A stretch of DNA of 64,000 nucleotides from Minisyncoccota bacterium (lineage in GTDB: Bacteria; Patescibacteria; Microgenomatia; UBA1400; PJMF01): contig JAAYYE010000013.1 in NCBI GenBank assembly GCA_012515515.1, positions 1 through 64,000 on the forward strand. Reading direction: 5' to 3'. The notes below the pieces were generated by a model. The model made no database searches. It was given only the letters and a program-made list of their open reading frames with translations, and was not told the DNA's origin. The translations under genes were made by a program, and so were the position numbers. This document shows, one piece after another, positions 1 to 7,878 of the stretch. The number at the start of each line of letters is the position of its first letter. The stretch's first letter is position 1.

Positions 1-3000
1 CATTGTATTTTAATTCCATGGTGGGGTAGGAAGTTGTATTTACAGATAATTTAGCTCCTGGGGTAGTAGTGCCAATACCAATGTTTGTGCCATTATTGTA
101 TAGTAGAGAATTAGCTACCCAAGCAGTGCCATCATGTCTTATTGTTTGACCACTAGTACCAGCTGGTAGAGCAGTGCCAGTATCATCAACACCCCAATAG
201 CCTCGCCCTGCTCCATCACTTTTCCAGACTTGGTCATTAGTTCCAGCAGAGTCAATAAAATATTGACCATAATCTAGGCCTGCCATTCTATAAGTACCAG
301 TGGTGTTGATGTCACCGGTTACATCTAATTTATATGTGGGATTAGTGGTGCCAATACCAACATTCCCTCCAGCTTTCACTGTCATCTTTGTGGTGCCGTT
401 AGTTTCAAACTGTAAATCATAATTATCATTGGTACCAAGAACAGCAGTGTCCCCAAAACTATTACCACCTTGTATAAAAGCATAATCATCAATCACCCCA
501 CTAACATTTGACCAAACTGGAGCACTAGCTCCTTGTGATATTAAGATTTGACCACTTGTTCCACTACTAGCATTAGCTCTCAAAGCTCCTGTAAAGTTAA
601 TATCTCCAGCGACATCGAGGAGATATGTGGGAGCTGTATTGCCAATGCCGACATTGCCAGAAATTATGGCATTTCCTGTGATATCTAAGGTTGCTGCGGG
701 TGAACTATCATCTCCAACCTTCAATCTATAAGGAACCCTGACTTCTCCGTGGCTGCTATCTACAGCTCTAATGGTCAAATGCCTTTGTGTATAAGGATCT
801 GCGCCATGATACGCGGCGCCGAAAATTATTTCACCGATTTCAGAGCCTGCGGTGGTATTTGCTAAGGCTCCTCCAAACATCCCAGCTTCTTCTAAAACAC
901 CTGCACTGTTTGGATACCAGAAGAAGAATCCGATTCCTCCACCATTTACGGGAGATGAAGTTTTTCTCTGTAGCCTTGCTCCGCCATAAACACCTCCACC
1001 AGAAGCTCCTGTATTTCGAATAATATCTACAACGGGGTAAGTCGTGCTTTCAAATCTACCTTGACCAGCGACATCTAGTGTTACTCCTGGGCTAGTCGTA
1101 CCAATGCCAATATTTGTTCCATTATTGTATAGTAGAGAATTGGCTACCCAAGCAGTTCCATTATGTCTTAAAGTTTGGCCACTGGTGCCTGTGGGTAGTA
1201 GGACTGATGACATGTCTGTCCAGACTGGGGCTGCTCCCGCACCTTGACTTTGTAGATAATAACCACTGCTACCAGCATCACTATTAGCTCTTAGTGCCCC
1301 TGTTAGATTAATATCTCCAGCGACATCTAATAGATAAGTGGGTGAGGTGTTACCAATCCCTACATTGCCATTAGCGATGATGCTCATTCTATCTGTACTG
1401 TTTGTAGCAAATCTTAAAATATCATCTCCACCTCGATAGATACCAGTATTAGTGTCTGCTGAAAAAGAGAAGGCAGGAGTTGTAGCACTACCATCTGCAG
1501 CTCGAATGAGTCTAGCTGAAGTAATGACTTCTGTTCCTCCAACTTGCAGTGAACCTGAGACTAAATTAAAGCTATCAGCTGAAGCTAAGTCTAATCGATT
1601 AGCTGCTCCTCTAGATAAGACGACATCTCCACCAATAGTAATTGCTCCAGTAGTAGCAATAGCACCAATGTTAGTTAGATTACCACTAGCATCTATTCTG
1701 ACTGTGCCTGCTCCTGCTCCAGTAGCAATACTAGTTGTAGCATTAAAGGTACCAGGTGCTCTTAGATCATTAGGTAGACTTAAGACCACTGCTCCAGTAG
1801 TAGGTGAAGCATCAATTTGGTTAGTAGTACCAGTCACTGAAGTAACGCCAATACTACTGAGATCAGTCCAAGAAGTTACTCCAGCTCCATTGGTAGTTAA
1901 GACTTGATTATTACTGCCTCCACTGACAGGTAAAGTCATTGTCCAAGTGCCAGCAGCAGCTGCAGTTTGGAGAGTCACTAAGCCTGATGTACTCCCTGCA
2001 ATGCCGAGCGTACCTGCTTTACCTGCTTGGCCTAGTTGGAGAAGGGTAGTGGGATTAGTGGTGCCAATGCCGACATTGCCGCTTTTTAGCACTGTCATAG
2101 CATTAGCTCTATTTGAAGCATCTGCTCCAATACCAATGGCAAAAATTGGATCTGTAGCAGTCCAGGTAGTACCATCGCCTGATACAACATTAAATCGCCC
2201 AAGCACCGTAGAGGCATAGGCTTGAGCAGTGGTGCCATATCCCATTGCTGTGGAATAAATGCCACTGGCAGTGGTGTTAGCTCCCATTGCTATAGAATAA
2301 TTTTCCAACGCTCTGACATTATCTCCCATTGCTACGGAAGCAGTTCCACGAGCTTCGGAATTTATACCTATTACAGCGGATGCGTTTCCATACCCAGAAT
2401 TATTTTGTCCTATTGCTATAGAATAATTTCCAAATGTTCTGACATTATTTCCCCCTAGTATAGAGTTATTTCCATATGAGAAGTTGTTTTCTCCCACAAA
2501 CAAATTTCCTGTAGTTTTAGCATCACCAGTAGCACCATCAGCTATAAATTTAGCACTAGCGGTACTATCACCACCGACATAGAGATTAAGACTAGTATTG
2601 GTGGGGGATAAACCTTGATTCTCTAAGTCCCAGTAATTAGTGCCTAGTGAAGCAGCACTAGTCCAAGAGAGATTACCAGACCCATCATTAACTAAAGCTG
2701 TGCTAGCAGCTCCCTGACTACTGGGCCAGGAATAGGCTACATTATTAATCCTAGTTAAATTACCACTACTATCTACTCTAAATTGAGAACTATTACCTAC
2801 TGAGAGTAAAGCTAAAGGATTAGTGGTACCGATACCTACATTAGTATTGTTATTAAATAAGTTACTTGAATAAGTCCAACTACTTCCATTCCAGTAAATA
2901 GTTTGACCAGCTAAAGTGCCTGTTGGTAGAGCAGTGCCAGTATCATCAACACCCCAATAACCTCTGCCTGATCCATCACTCTTCCAAACTTGTCCATTAG

Positions 3001-6000
3001 TTCCAGCAGAGTCAATAAAGTATTGACCATAATCTAGTCCTAACATTCTATAAGTACCAGTGGTGTTGATATCGCCAGCTACATCGAGGAGATATGTGGG
3101 AGCAGTATTGCCGATGCCAAAATTACCCGTATGGGTTAGAGTGGCCAGTTCAGTATAAGCAGCTACGGCTGTCCCATGACCTCCATATAAAAATCTTAAT
3201 CTACCAGAGGTATCGCTGCCTGATGTGGGTAATGTTTCCATAGAGAAGGCGACGGTGTTGGTTGCGCTACTGGCTGTATTCCAGGCTGTGCCTCTCATGG
3301 TTAGTCTTGGGGAAGGGCGGACTGGGATAGCAGCGGTGGCTGAACCGGCGGTGGTAATAAGGCCTTCCACAGGAGCAGTGGGGGTGCCGCTTCTAGTCGA
3401 AGTTACCGAACTGGTAAATGAACCGCTGGTACCAGAAATTGATCCACCCACTGATAATGCCGTTGGTATCCTGGCTGTATTAGTCTCGGTAGTTACAAGA
3501 CTGATGGTTCTCGCTTCAGAATATCGTCTAGCATAAGCGTTGGGCTCTAACTGAGCTCCCCAGGCGATAACAGTATTCTCGCCTACTTCCAAAGTAACAC
3601 TTTTGTGGGTATTAGGGTTAGAAAATTTTTGAGTAACCGCATATCTTTGCCAAGTTTCATTGATCTCTACAGACTTTCTAGTTCCACTCTCTGTATCACT
3701 ATCTATTTTTAGACCAACTGTAGCAGTACCGCTGTTTGTTTTTAAATAGATGCTAAACACCCAGTCACCTGTAGCATCCACCCCTGCTGCTGAGGTGGCA
3801 ACAGTTTGGACTAGTTTTGACCCAGCACTATCGCCAACAATGGTGTCAGCGGTTGAAGCACTCTCTAGGGGAGCTGAGTGAGTATTGGCAGTAACAGAGG
3901 TAATATTAGTTCTCACCCAATCGCTAGCGCCATTTCTTTGAAATTCTTCGGTATACCTTAGAAAGTTTTGATAATAACCAGTTTTAATCCAAGGAGATTC
4001 AATGGCTCCCATGGTGGTAGTCGATTCAGTAGGGATGGAAACAATCCCCGCATATCTTTTTCCACCAATTTCAATGAGGCCGGCGCCCAAAGGAGATTCA
4101 ACAAGGATATCTTCAAAGTGGCCAGTGCCTTGAACTTGCAGTTTATGTGTGGGGCTAGTTGTGCCAATCCCAATATTTGTGCCATCGTTATATAGTAGGG
4201 AATTAGCTACCCAGGTAGTGCCATCGTGTCTTAAAGTTTGACCACTAATGCCTGTTGGTAGTAAAGCTGGTGACAAATCTGTCCAGACTGGGGCTGCTCC
4301 CGCACCTTGACTTTGTAGATAATAACCACTGCTACCAGCATCACTATTTGCTCTCAAAGCTCCTGTTAGATTAATATCACCAGCGACATCTAATTTGTAT
4401 AAAGGATTAGTTGTGCCAATCCCAATATTACCTGTTCCTGCCTGGATAGTCATTCTACTAACATTGTTAGTTCTTAACCAAAAATCATGATTGGTCATTG
4501 ATCCGGCAAAAGCTCCACCAGTCGTGGAAGTGCCCATAATAAATTCAATGTCGTTTGTTACATCTCTACCAAGAAAATAGGCTTTTCCAGCCCCTTGAAC
4601 GGCAACAGCGGCATTTTGTGAAGAAGCAATTGCTGCTGAGTTTTCTGGAGTCACCCCGCTTTGAGTAAAAAGAGCTAACCAATTGCTGCCAACAGCTGAA
4701 CCAGCAGTGTGCAGGGTACCGCTAGGGTCAGTTGCTCCTCCGATCCCCACATTACCTGTTCCATCTGGGGACAAAATGATGTCACCATTACCACCACCTT
4801 GGGTTTGGATCATGATTGAATTAGCTTCAATCGTCAAGTCGCTACCTGAGACGGTTTTAATTTCTGGATCATCGGTGCCAAGGACTAATTGTCCCTGGTC
4901 ATTAAGCATTAGCAAAGTGCTGTGAGTGGCAACGAGGCTAGGGCGTATGCCTTGCACAGTTTCAGAATTAATGGCATAAGCAACTGTACGAATTGGTTGT
5001 CTGGGGCTAAGCACTTCAGCACTAGGGGCCGTACCGACTGATACCTCGAGCCAAACATTGCTATTTTCGGTAAATACACTGTCGTCAATAGTGCCACCAC
5101 AATCTAGATCATCACTGCCATCCCCGTTGCCAGCTCCTAAGTTGGTGCTAAAAATTCCATCTTGATCTGGCAGTATGGCACAAGTATTTGAAGACCAAAG
5201 TAAATTGCCACCCGTCACATCATCATAAAGGGCATAGGTCATATCAGTTTCAGCGGCAATGGGAGTGCGGGCGGTGTTGGTCAAGCGTCCCTGGAAAGAG
5301 AGAATCCGATTTGGATTGGTAGGTAGGCTCGGATAAGCAAGTGACAGGACCGCTTGACCGAATTGTTGATAGGCTAGATAGCCTAGGCCGCCAATAAAAA
5401 ATAATAATGCAATAATATTTAAAATAAGGCTTAATTTATTTGGTCGACGACGAGCTGAACTATCGGCTTCTTTAGCTCTGCCGAACCAGTTTCGCTTTTT
5501 CTTTGCTTCTTGACTAAGTTTTGCCGAATCTTCGTCTTTTAGTGCTTGATTTTCTTTGGCTAATAATTGTTGAGCCAGTAATTGCTGGGTTTTTATTTCT
5601 CGATCTTGAGCTTTTCTTAAATCAATGGCTCTTAAGTCAAGACTTGAGGCATTGGCTACCTGTTTTGAACTAAGGGGAATTTCTGACTTGAGTAAGCCCT
5701 CAGCTTTTAGCCAGTTTTTGAATTGACCAATGCCAACAATTTTGCGTTTAATTGAACTATCTTTAAGACCCTTTTCCCTCTGGTATTTAGCAAAAGCTAG
5801 TAGTTTGGGTTTGCTTCCCAAAGCATCCAAATTGCTTTCACCTAGAAAATTTAAAAATTGCTTGATATCACTTTTGTAATTGCGAATGGTAGCAGCTGAG
5901 CAGCCAGTATTTTTGACTGCCAAAAGGTAGTCATTGAGATTTTTTTCGATCTCTTTTGTGCTATTGTTGGCATTTTCTTGCAAATTTTCTGTTTGTTCGG

Positions 6001-6112
6001 CTTCTTTAACTGAGTCGTTTTGCAAAAGTTCCAAGAACTTTTTCTCAGCTAAAGCCATTTTTGCTTGTTTTTGCACTTCACGGCTAGTATTTTGCTTTAT
6101 TTTGGCAGGCAT
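1..6112 (-). CDS. Giant fibre-like surface protein with integrase-type N-terminal domain (C-terminus outside window)
   Basis: I read one uninterrupted minus-strand frame from the ATG at 6112 to the window edge, at least 2037 residues. Residues about 55-140 resemble the SAM-like core-binding domain of tyrosine recombinases (DYLLAVKNTGCSAATIRNY, then IKRKIVGIGQFKNWL), but no catalytic domain follows. A charged Gln/Lys-rich linker leads to one membrane helix near 221-245 (LSLILNIIALLFFIGGLGYL). Everything after it is Gly/Thr/Asn-rich and repetitive, with many copies of NVGIGTTNPTYKLDVAGDIN-like units. A block near 1204-1307 has 14-residue YadA/Hep_Hag head-like repeats (SIAMGANTTASGIYSTAMG). The expected topology is cytoplasmic N-terminus and exported fibre. 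Adhesion or appendage function is inferred. The C-terminal end, which might carry an S74-type chaperone, is not visible. Confidence 0.85.
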   Translation of the reverse strand, partial: MPAKIKQNTSREVQKQAKMALAEKKFLELLQNDSVKEAEQTENLQENANNSTKEIEKNLNDYLLAVKNTGCSAATIRNYKSDIKQFLNFLGESNLDALGSKPKLLAFAKYQREKGLKDSSIKRKIVGIGQFKNWLKAEGLLKSEIPLSSKQVANASSLDLRAIDLRKAQDREIKTQQLLAQQLLAKENQALKDEDSAKLSQEAKKKRNWFGRAKEADSSARRRPNKLSLILNIIALLFFIGGLGYLAYQQFGQAVLSLAYPSLPTNPNRILSFQGRLTNTARTPIAAETDMTYALYDDVTGGNLLWSSNTCAILPDQDGIFSTNLGAGNGDGSDDLDCGGTIDDSVFTENSNVWLEVSVGTAPSAEVLSPRQPIRTVAYAINSETVQGIRPSLVATHSTLLMLNDQGQLVLGTDDPEIKTVSGSDLTIEANSIMIQTQGGGNGDIILSPDGTGNVGIGGATDPSGTLHTAGSAVGSNWLALFTQSGVTPENSAAIASSQNAAVAVQGAGKAYFLGRDVTNDIEFIMGTSTTGGAFAGSMTNHDFWLRTNNVSRMTIQAGTGNIGIGTTNPLYKLDVAGDINLTGALRANSDAGSSGYYLQSQGAGAAPVWTDLSPALLPTGISGQTLRHDGTTWVANSLLYNDGTNIGIGTTSPTHKLQVQGTGHFEDILVESPLGAGLIEIGGKRYAGIVSIPTESTTTMGAIESPWIKTGYYQNFLRYTEEFQRNGASDWVRTNITSVTANTHSAPLESASTADTIVGDSAGSKLVQTVATSAAGVDATGDWVFSIYLKTNSGTATVGLKIDSDTESGTRKSVEINETWQRYAVTQKFSNPNTHKSVTLEVGENTVIAWGAQLEPNAYARRYSEARTISLVTTETNTARIPTALSVGGSISGTSGSFTSSVTSTRSGTPTAPVEGLITTAGSATAAIPVRPSPRLTMRGTAWNTASSATNTVAFSMETLPTSGSDTSGRLRFLYGGHGTAVAAYTELATLTHTGNFGIGNTAPTYLLDVAGDINTTGTYRMLGLDYGQYFIDSAGTNGQVWKSDGSGRGYWGVDDTGTALPTGTLAGQTIYWNGSSWTYSSNLFNNNTNVGIGTTNPLALLSVGNSSQFRVDSSGNLTRINNVAYSWPSSQGAASTALVNDGSGNLSWTSAASLGTNYWDLENQGLSPTNTSLNLYVGGDSTASAKFIADGATGDAKTTGNLFVGENNFSYGNNSILGGNNVRTFGNYSIAIGQNNSGYGNASAVIGINSEARGTASVAMGDNVRALENYSIAMGANTTASGIYSTAMGYGTTAQAYASTVLGRFNVVSGDGTTWTATDPIFAIGIGADASNRANAMTVLKSGNVGIGTTNPTTLLQLGQAGKAGTLGIAGSTSGLVTLQTAAAAGTWTMTLPVSGGSNNQVLTTNGAGVTSWTDLSSIGVTSVTGTTNQIDASPTTGAVVLSLPNDLRAPGTFNATTSIATGAGAGTVRIDASGNLTNIGAIATTGAITIGGDVVLSRGAANRLDLASADSFNLVSGSLQVGGTEVITSARLIRAADGSATTPAFSFSADTNTGIYRGGDDILRFATNSTDRMSIIANGNVGIGNTSPTYLLDVAGDINLTGALRANSDAGSSGYYLQSQGAGAAPVWTDMSSVLLPTGTSGQTLRHNGTAWVANSLLYNNGTNIGIGTTSPGVTLDVAGQGRFESTTYPVVDIIRNTGASGGGVYGGARLQRKTSSPVNGGGIGFFFWYPNSAGVLEEAGMFGGALANTTAGSEIGEIIFGAAYHGADPYTQRHLTIRAVDSSHGEVRVPYRLKVGDDSSPAATLDITGNAIISGNVGIGNTAPTYLLDVAGDINFTGALRANASSGTSGQILISQGASAPVWSNVSGVIDDYAFIQGGNSFGDTAVLGTNDNYDLQFETNGTTKMTVKAGGNVGIGTTNPTYKLDVTGDINTTGTYRMAGLDYGQYFIDSAGTNDQVWKSDGAGRGYWGVDDTGTALPAGTSGQTIRHDGTAWVANSLLYNNGTNIGIGTTTPGAKLSVNTTSYPTMELKYN
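161..310. repeat. Intragenic repeat, about 150 bp, near-copy at 2925-3070
   Basis: Both copies encode the same fibre module in the same frame. They run from the segment encoding DDTGTALP through the segment encoding TYRM, with only scattered differences. This indicates internal duplication or gene conversion. Confidence 0.75.
1215..1285. repeat. 71-bp exact repeat, second copy at 4278-4348
   Basis: The two 71-nt copies inside the fibre gene are identical by eye and encode the same stretch (SSGYYLQSQGAGAAPVW). Identity at synonymous positions over 3 kb suggests recent duplication or gene conversion. Confidence 0.8.
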
Positions 6113-6134
6113 TAATTTTTCGAGCTTTTTTACT

Positions 6135-6158
6135 TGTCTAACCCAGATGAGTTAGACA
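6135..6158. promoter_or_regulatory. Perfect 8-bp inverted repeat just upstream of the fibre gene
   Basis: The arms TGTCTAAC (6135-6142) and GTTAGACA (6151-6158) flank an 8-nt spacer, 22 nt from the fibre gene start codon. On the plus strand a T6 run follows, so it could terminate plus-strand transcription, but no plus-strand gene ends here. An operator or 5'-UTR hairpin for the minus-strand gene fits better. Confidence 0.5.
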
Positions 6159-6602
6159 GTTTTTTAGCTTCGTATTTTTTAATCTTATTTAGTCTAGATA
6201 AGGACTCGAACCGAAACAAGCAGCAATTTTTATTCGGGTTTTCATCGATTGAATAAAATATTCACACCAGGCGGAACTACTATATATAGGGGGCTGTTAT
6301 TTCACTAATTTTCATGCTAAACAAAGCATAATAAAAGTAGTCAAAGCCTATCAGCAGTCAAAAAGGCAGTTTTCATTATCCCCAAAACAATTCACAAAAT
6401 TGCTAGTTGTGAATTTACTTAGCAATGTAGTATTATGTGAAGTAGTATTTAAAAATATGGGTTTTAAGGGGGTTGTCTCTTGAGTAAAATAATTTTTTCT
6501 TGTTTATTTTGCTCAAAAAAACCAGTTCGGGTTCAAAAAAATGTGGAAAAGTCAAAATTTGTATTTTAAAGCTCAATTTATATTAATGAATTTATTACAA
6601 TA
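6159..6602. other. Divergent intergenic region with further inverted repeats
   Basis: This AT-rich spacer lies between the divergently transcribed fibre gene and the PaaX-like gene. I see no credible ORF. It holds a perfect 9-bp inverted repeat (6389-6397 / 6407-6415) and a 13-bp inverted repeat with one mismatch (6480-6492 / 6504-6516). Both could be operators or RNA hairpins. No confident sigma-70 promoter stands out for either gene. Confidence 0.6.
6389..6415. promoter_or_regulatory. Perfect 9-bp inverted repeat, candidate operator
   Basis: AATTCACAA and TTGTGAATT are separated by 9 nt. The dyad form and the position between a regulator gene and a divergent target suggest a repressor site. 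Binding by the PaaX-like neighbour is inference. Confidence 0.45.
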
Positions 6603-7367
6603 ATGAAAGAAAATACTCGAAAAATATTGCTATTCTTGTACCCAACTGAGCGATCCTCACCAGATACTCCAGACGAAAAAATTTTACTAAACTTTCAACA
6701 GATTAGATTTCTATTACCTGACTTGTCTTTGACTGGCTTGCAATCATTACTCTTTTATTTAGAAAAAAGAGAATTGCTGATAAAACATTTCTTAAACAAC
6801 GAAGCCCACTATAGCTTGACTAATTATGGCCAAGAGCAGTTAGAAAGGCAGTTTCCGGCTCTTTCTATTGCGCGACGCAATTGGCAAGGTCGCTGGACAA
6901 TGATTTTGTTTTTAGAGGCAATCAAAACTGATCAAAATTTTCGTTACTTGCGAGGGTTTTTGCTAAAAAATGGCTGCTTAGCCCTTAATCGTGGGGTGTT
7001 TCTTTATCCTGGTCAATTGAGTGAGTATATTTTAGTCGAGTTGAACAGTCGTTATCGCCAGGCTGTGTTGGTATACGAGTTGGGTGAGTGTATTGTGGGT
7101 GACGAGCAAATTACTATAGGACAGAAAATTGCCATAAATGACAGTTTAAAAGTTTACTCTGGTATTAGCAAAGAGCTTAACCAACTGATAGACATTATTG
7201 GTTCAAGAAAAAAACTAAACAATCAGCAAAAAGTGGACTTTTATTCGATTTATAATCGGTTCATTAGCTTTTTGGCAGAAGATAGTGGTATCACTGAACA
7301 CTATTTCCCTCAAGTAGAAGGAGCATTAATAATCCTCTCAAAGCTACAAAAACTGCTCAAAATATAG
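6603..7367 (+). CDS. PaaX-like transcriptional regulator
   Basis: 254 aa. The N-terminal part (about 1-85) reads as a winged helix: a helix ending in LQSLLFYLEKRELL, then a wing with HYSLTNYGQEQLE. Residues about 90-150 match the central Cas2-like ferredoxin domain of PaaX repressors: a GRWTMILF strand, an LRGFLLKNGCLALNRGVFLYP segment in family style, and a following strand. PaaX proteins repress catabolic operons in response to CoA-thioesters, but CPR members are scattered and of unknown ligand. It diverges from the giant fibre gene, so control of that gene is plausible. There is no obvious ribosome-binding site. Confidence 0.7.
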   Translation: MKENTRKILLFLYPTERSSPDTPDEKILLNFQQIRFLLPDLSLTGLQSLLFYLEKRELLIKHFLNNEAHYSLTNYGQEQLERQFPALSIARRNWQGRWTMILFLEAIKTDQNFRYLRGFLLKNGCLALNRGVFLYPGQLSEYILVELNSRYRQAVLVYELGECIVGDEQITIGQKIAINDSLKVYSGISKELNQLIDIIGSRKKLNNQQKVDFYSIYNRFISFLAEDSGITEHYFPQVEGALIILSKLQKLLKI

Positions 7368-7866
7368 GATTTTGGGTTGTCTTCGTTTTAATTCCTAAAG
7401 TTTCGCCTGGCTTTTGCCTGGTTAATTTAAAGAAAAATTGCCCTTGTACAGCCATTTATTTGCCAAATTTCGCAAATATTTTGGGTATAAAATATTGTCT
7501 TTCAGCAATTTGGGTAGTAGTAAGCGAACTAATTACCCAAAGCAGATTGATTGTTTAGGATATATTTATATTACCGAAACTAGGTTTTGCGGTAATCCTT
7601 ATACTTGATTATGCGGTAATAATGCTTTAAATATGCTTGAATATCTCTTTGCTTAATTATTATATTCTTTCGTGATAACTTTGCTTAATTCTTGGTTTTT
7701 TGTCCTTAGTTTTGGGTGTTTTTTTTCGATTATTTTAATTATCTGGTTTTTTGGCTTCGGTATATTTTTGCTTCAATTGTTTTTATTATATTTTCTATTT
7801 TTTACTAGTTTTTAAATATCTTATGGGATTTTAGCGTGAACTCTTTCTTAATGTCTTTATTTAAGT
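7368..7866. other. AT-rich intergenic region before leuS
   Basis: No ORF is convincing. Two hairpin-capable dyads occur: TTTGGGTA (7509-7516) with TACCCAAA (7534-7541), and ATTACCG with CGGTAAT near 7573-7600. I found no T-box signature and no GC-rich terminator before leuS, so attenuation of leuS is not supported. Confidence 0.5.
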
Positions 7867-7872
7867 TAAAAT
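7867..7872 (+). promoter_or_regulatory. -10 box of leuS
   Basis: TAAAAT ends 6 nt before the ATG at 7879. This spacing recurs at many first genes of the window and favours 7879 over 7873 as the start codon of a nearly leaderless message. The -35 region is weak. Confidence 0.45.
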
Positions 7873-7878
7873 ATGTTT

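Noticed and set aside
1452..3536. Several plus-strand ORFs of 78-151 codons opposite the fibre gene
   Set aside because: They are antisense shadows of the continuous minus-strand frame, have Ala/Val/Pro-biased composition from complementing Gly/Thr/Asn repeats, and lack start signals.
6195..6220. Segment resembling a tRNA or tmRNA T-loop (GGTTCGAGTCC on the minus strand)
   Set aside because: The flanking bases cannot form the T-stem, and no acceptor or anticodon arm is found nearby.
7620..7660. Short ORF with two Leu codons upstream of leuS as a possible attenuator leader
   Set aside because: Only two Leu codons, no terminator or competing pairings before leuS, and a -10 box lies directly at leuS.
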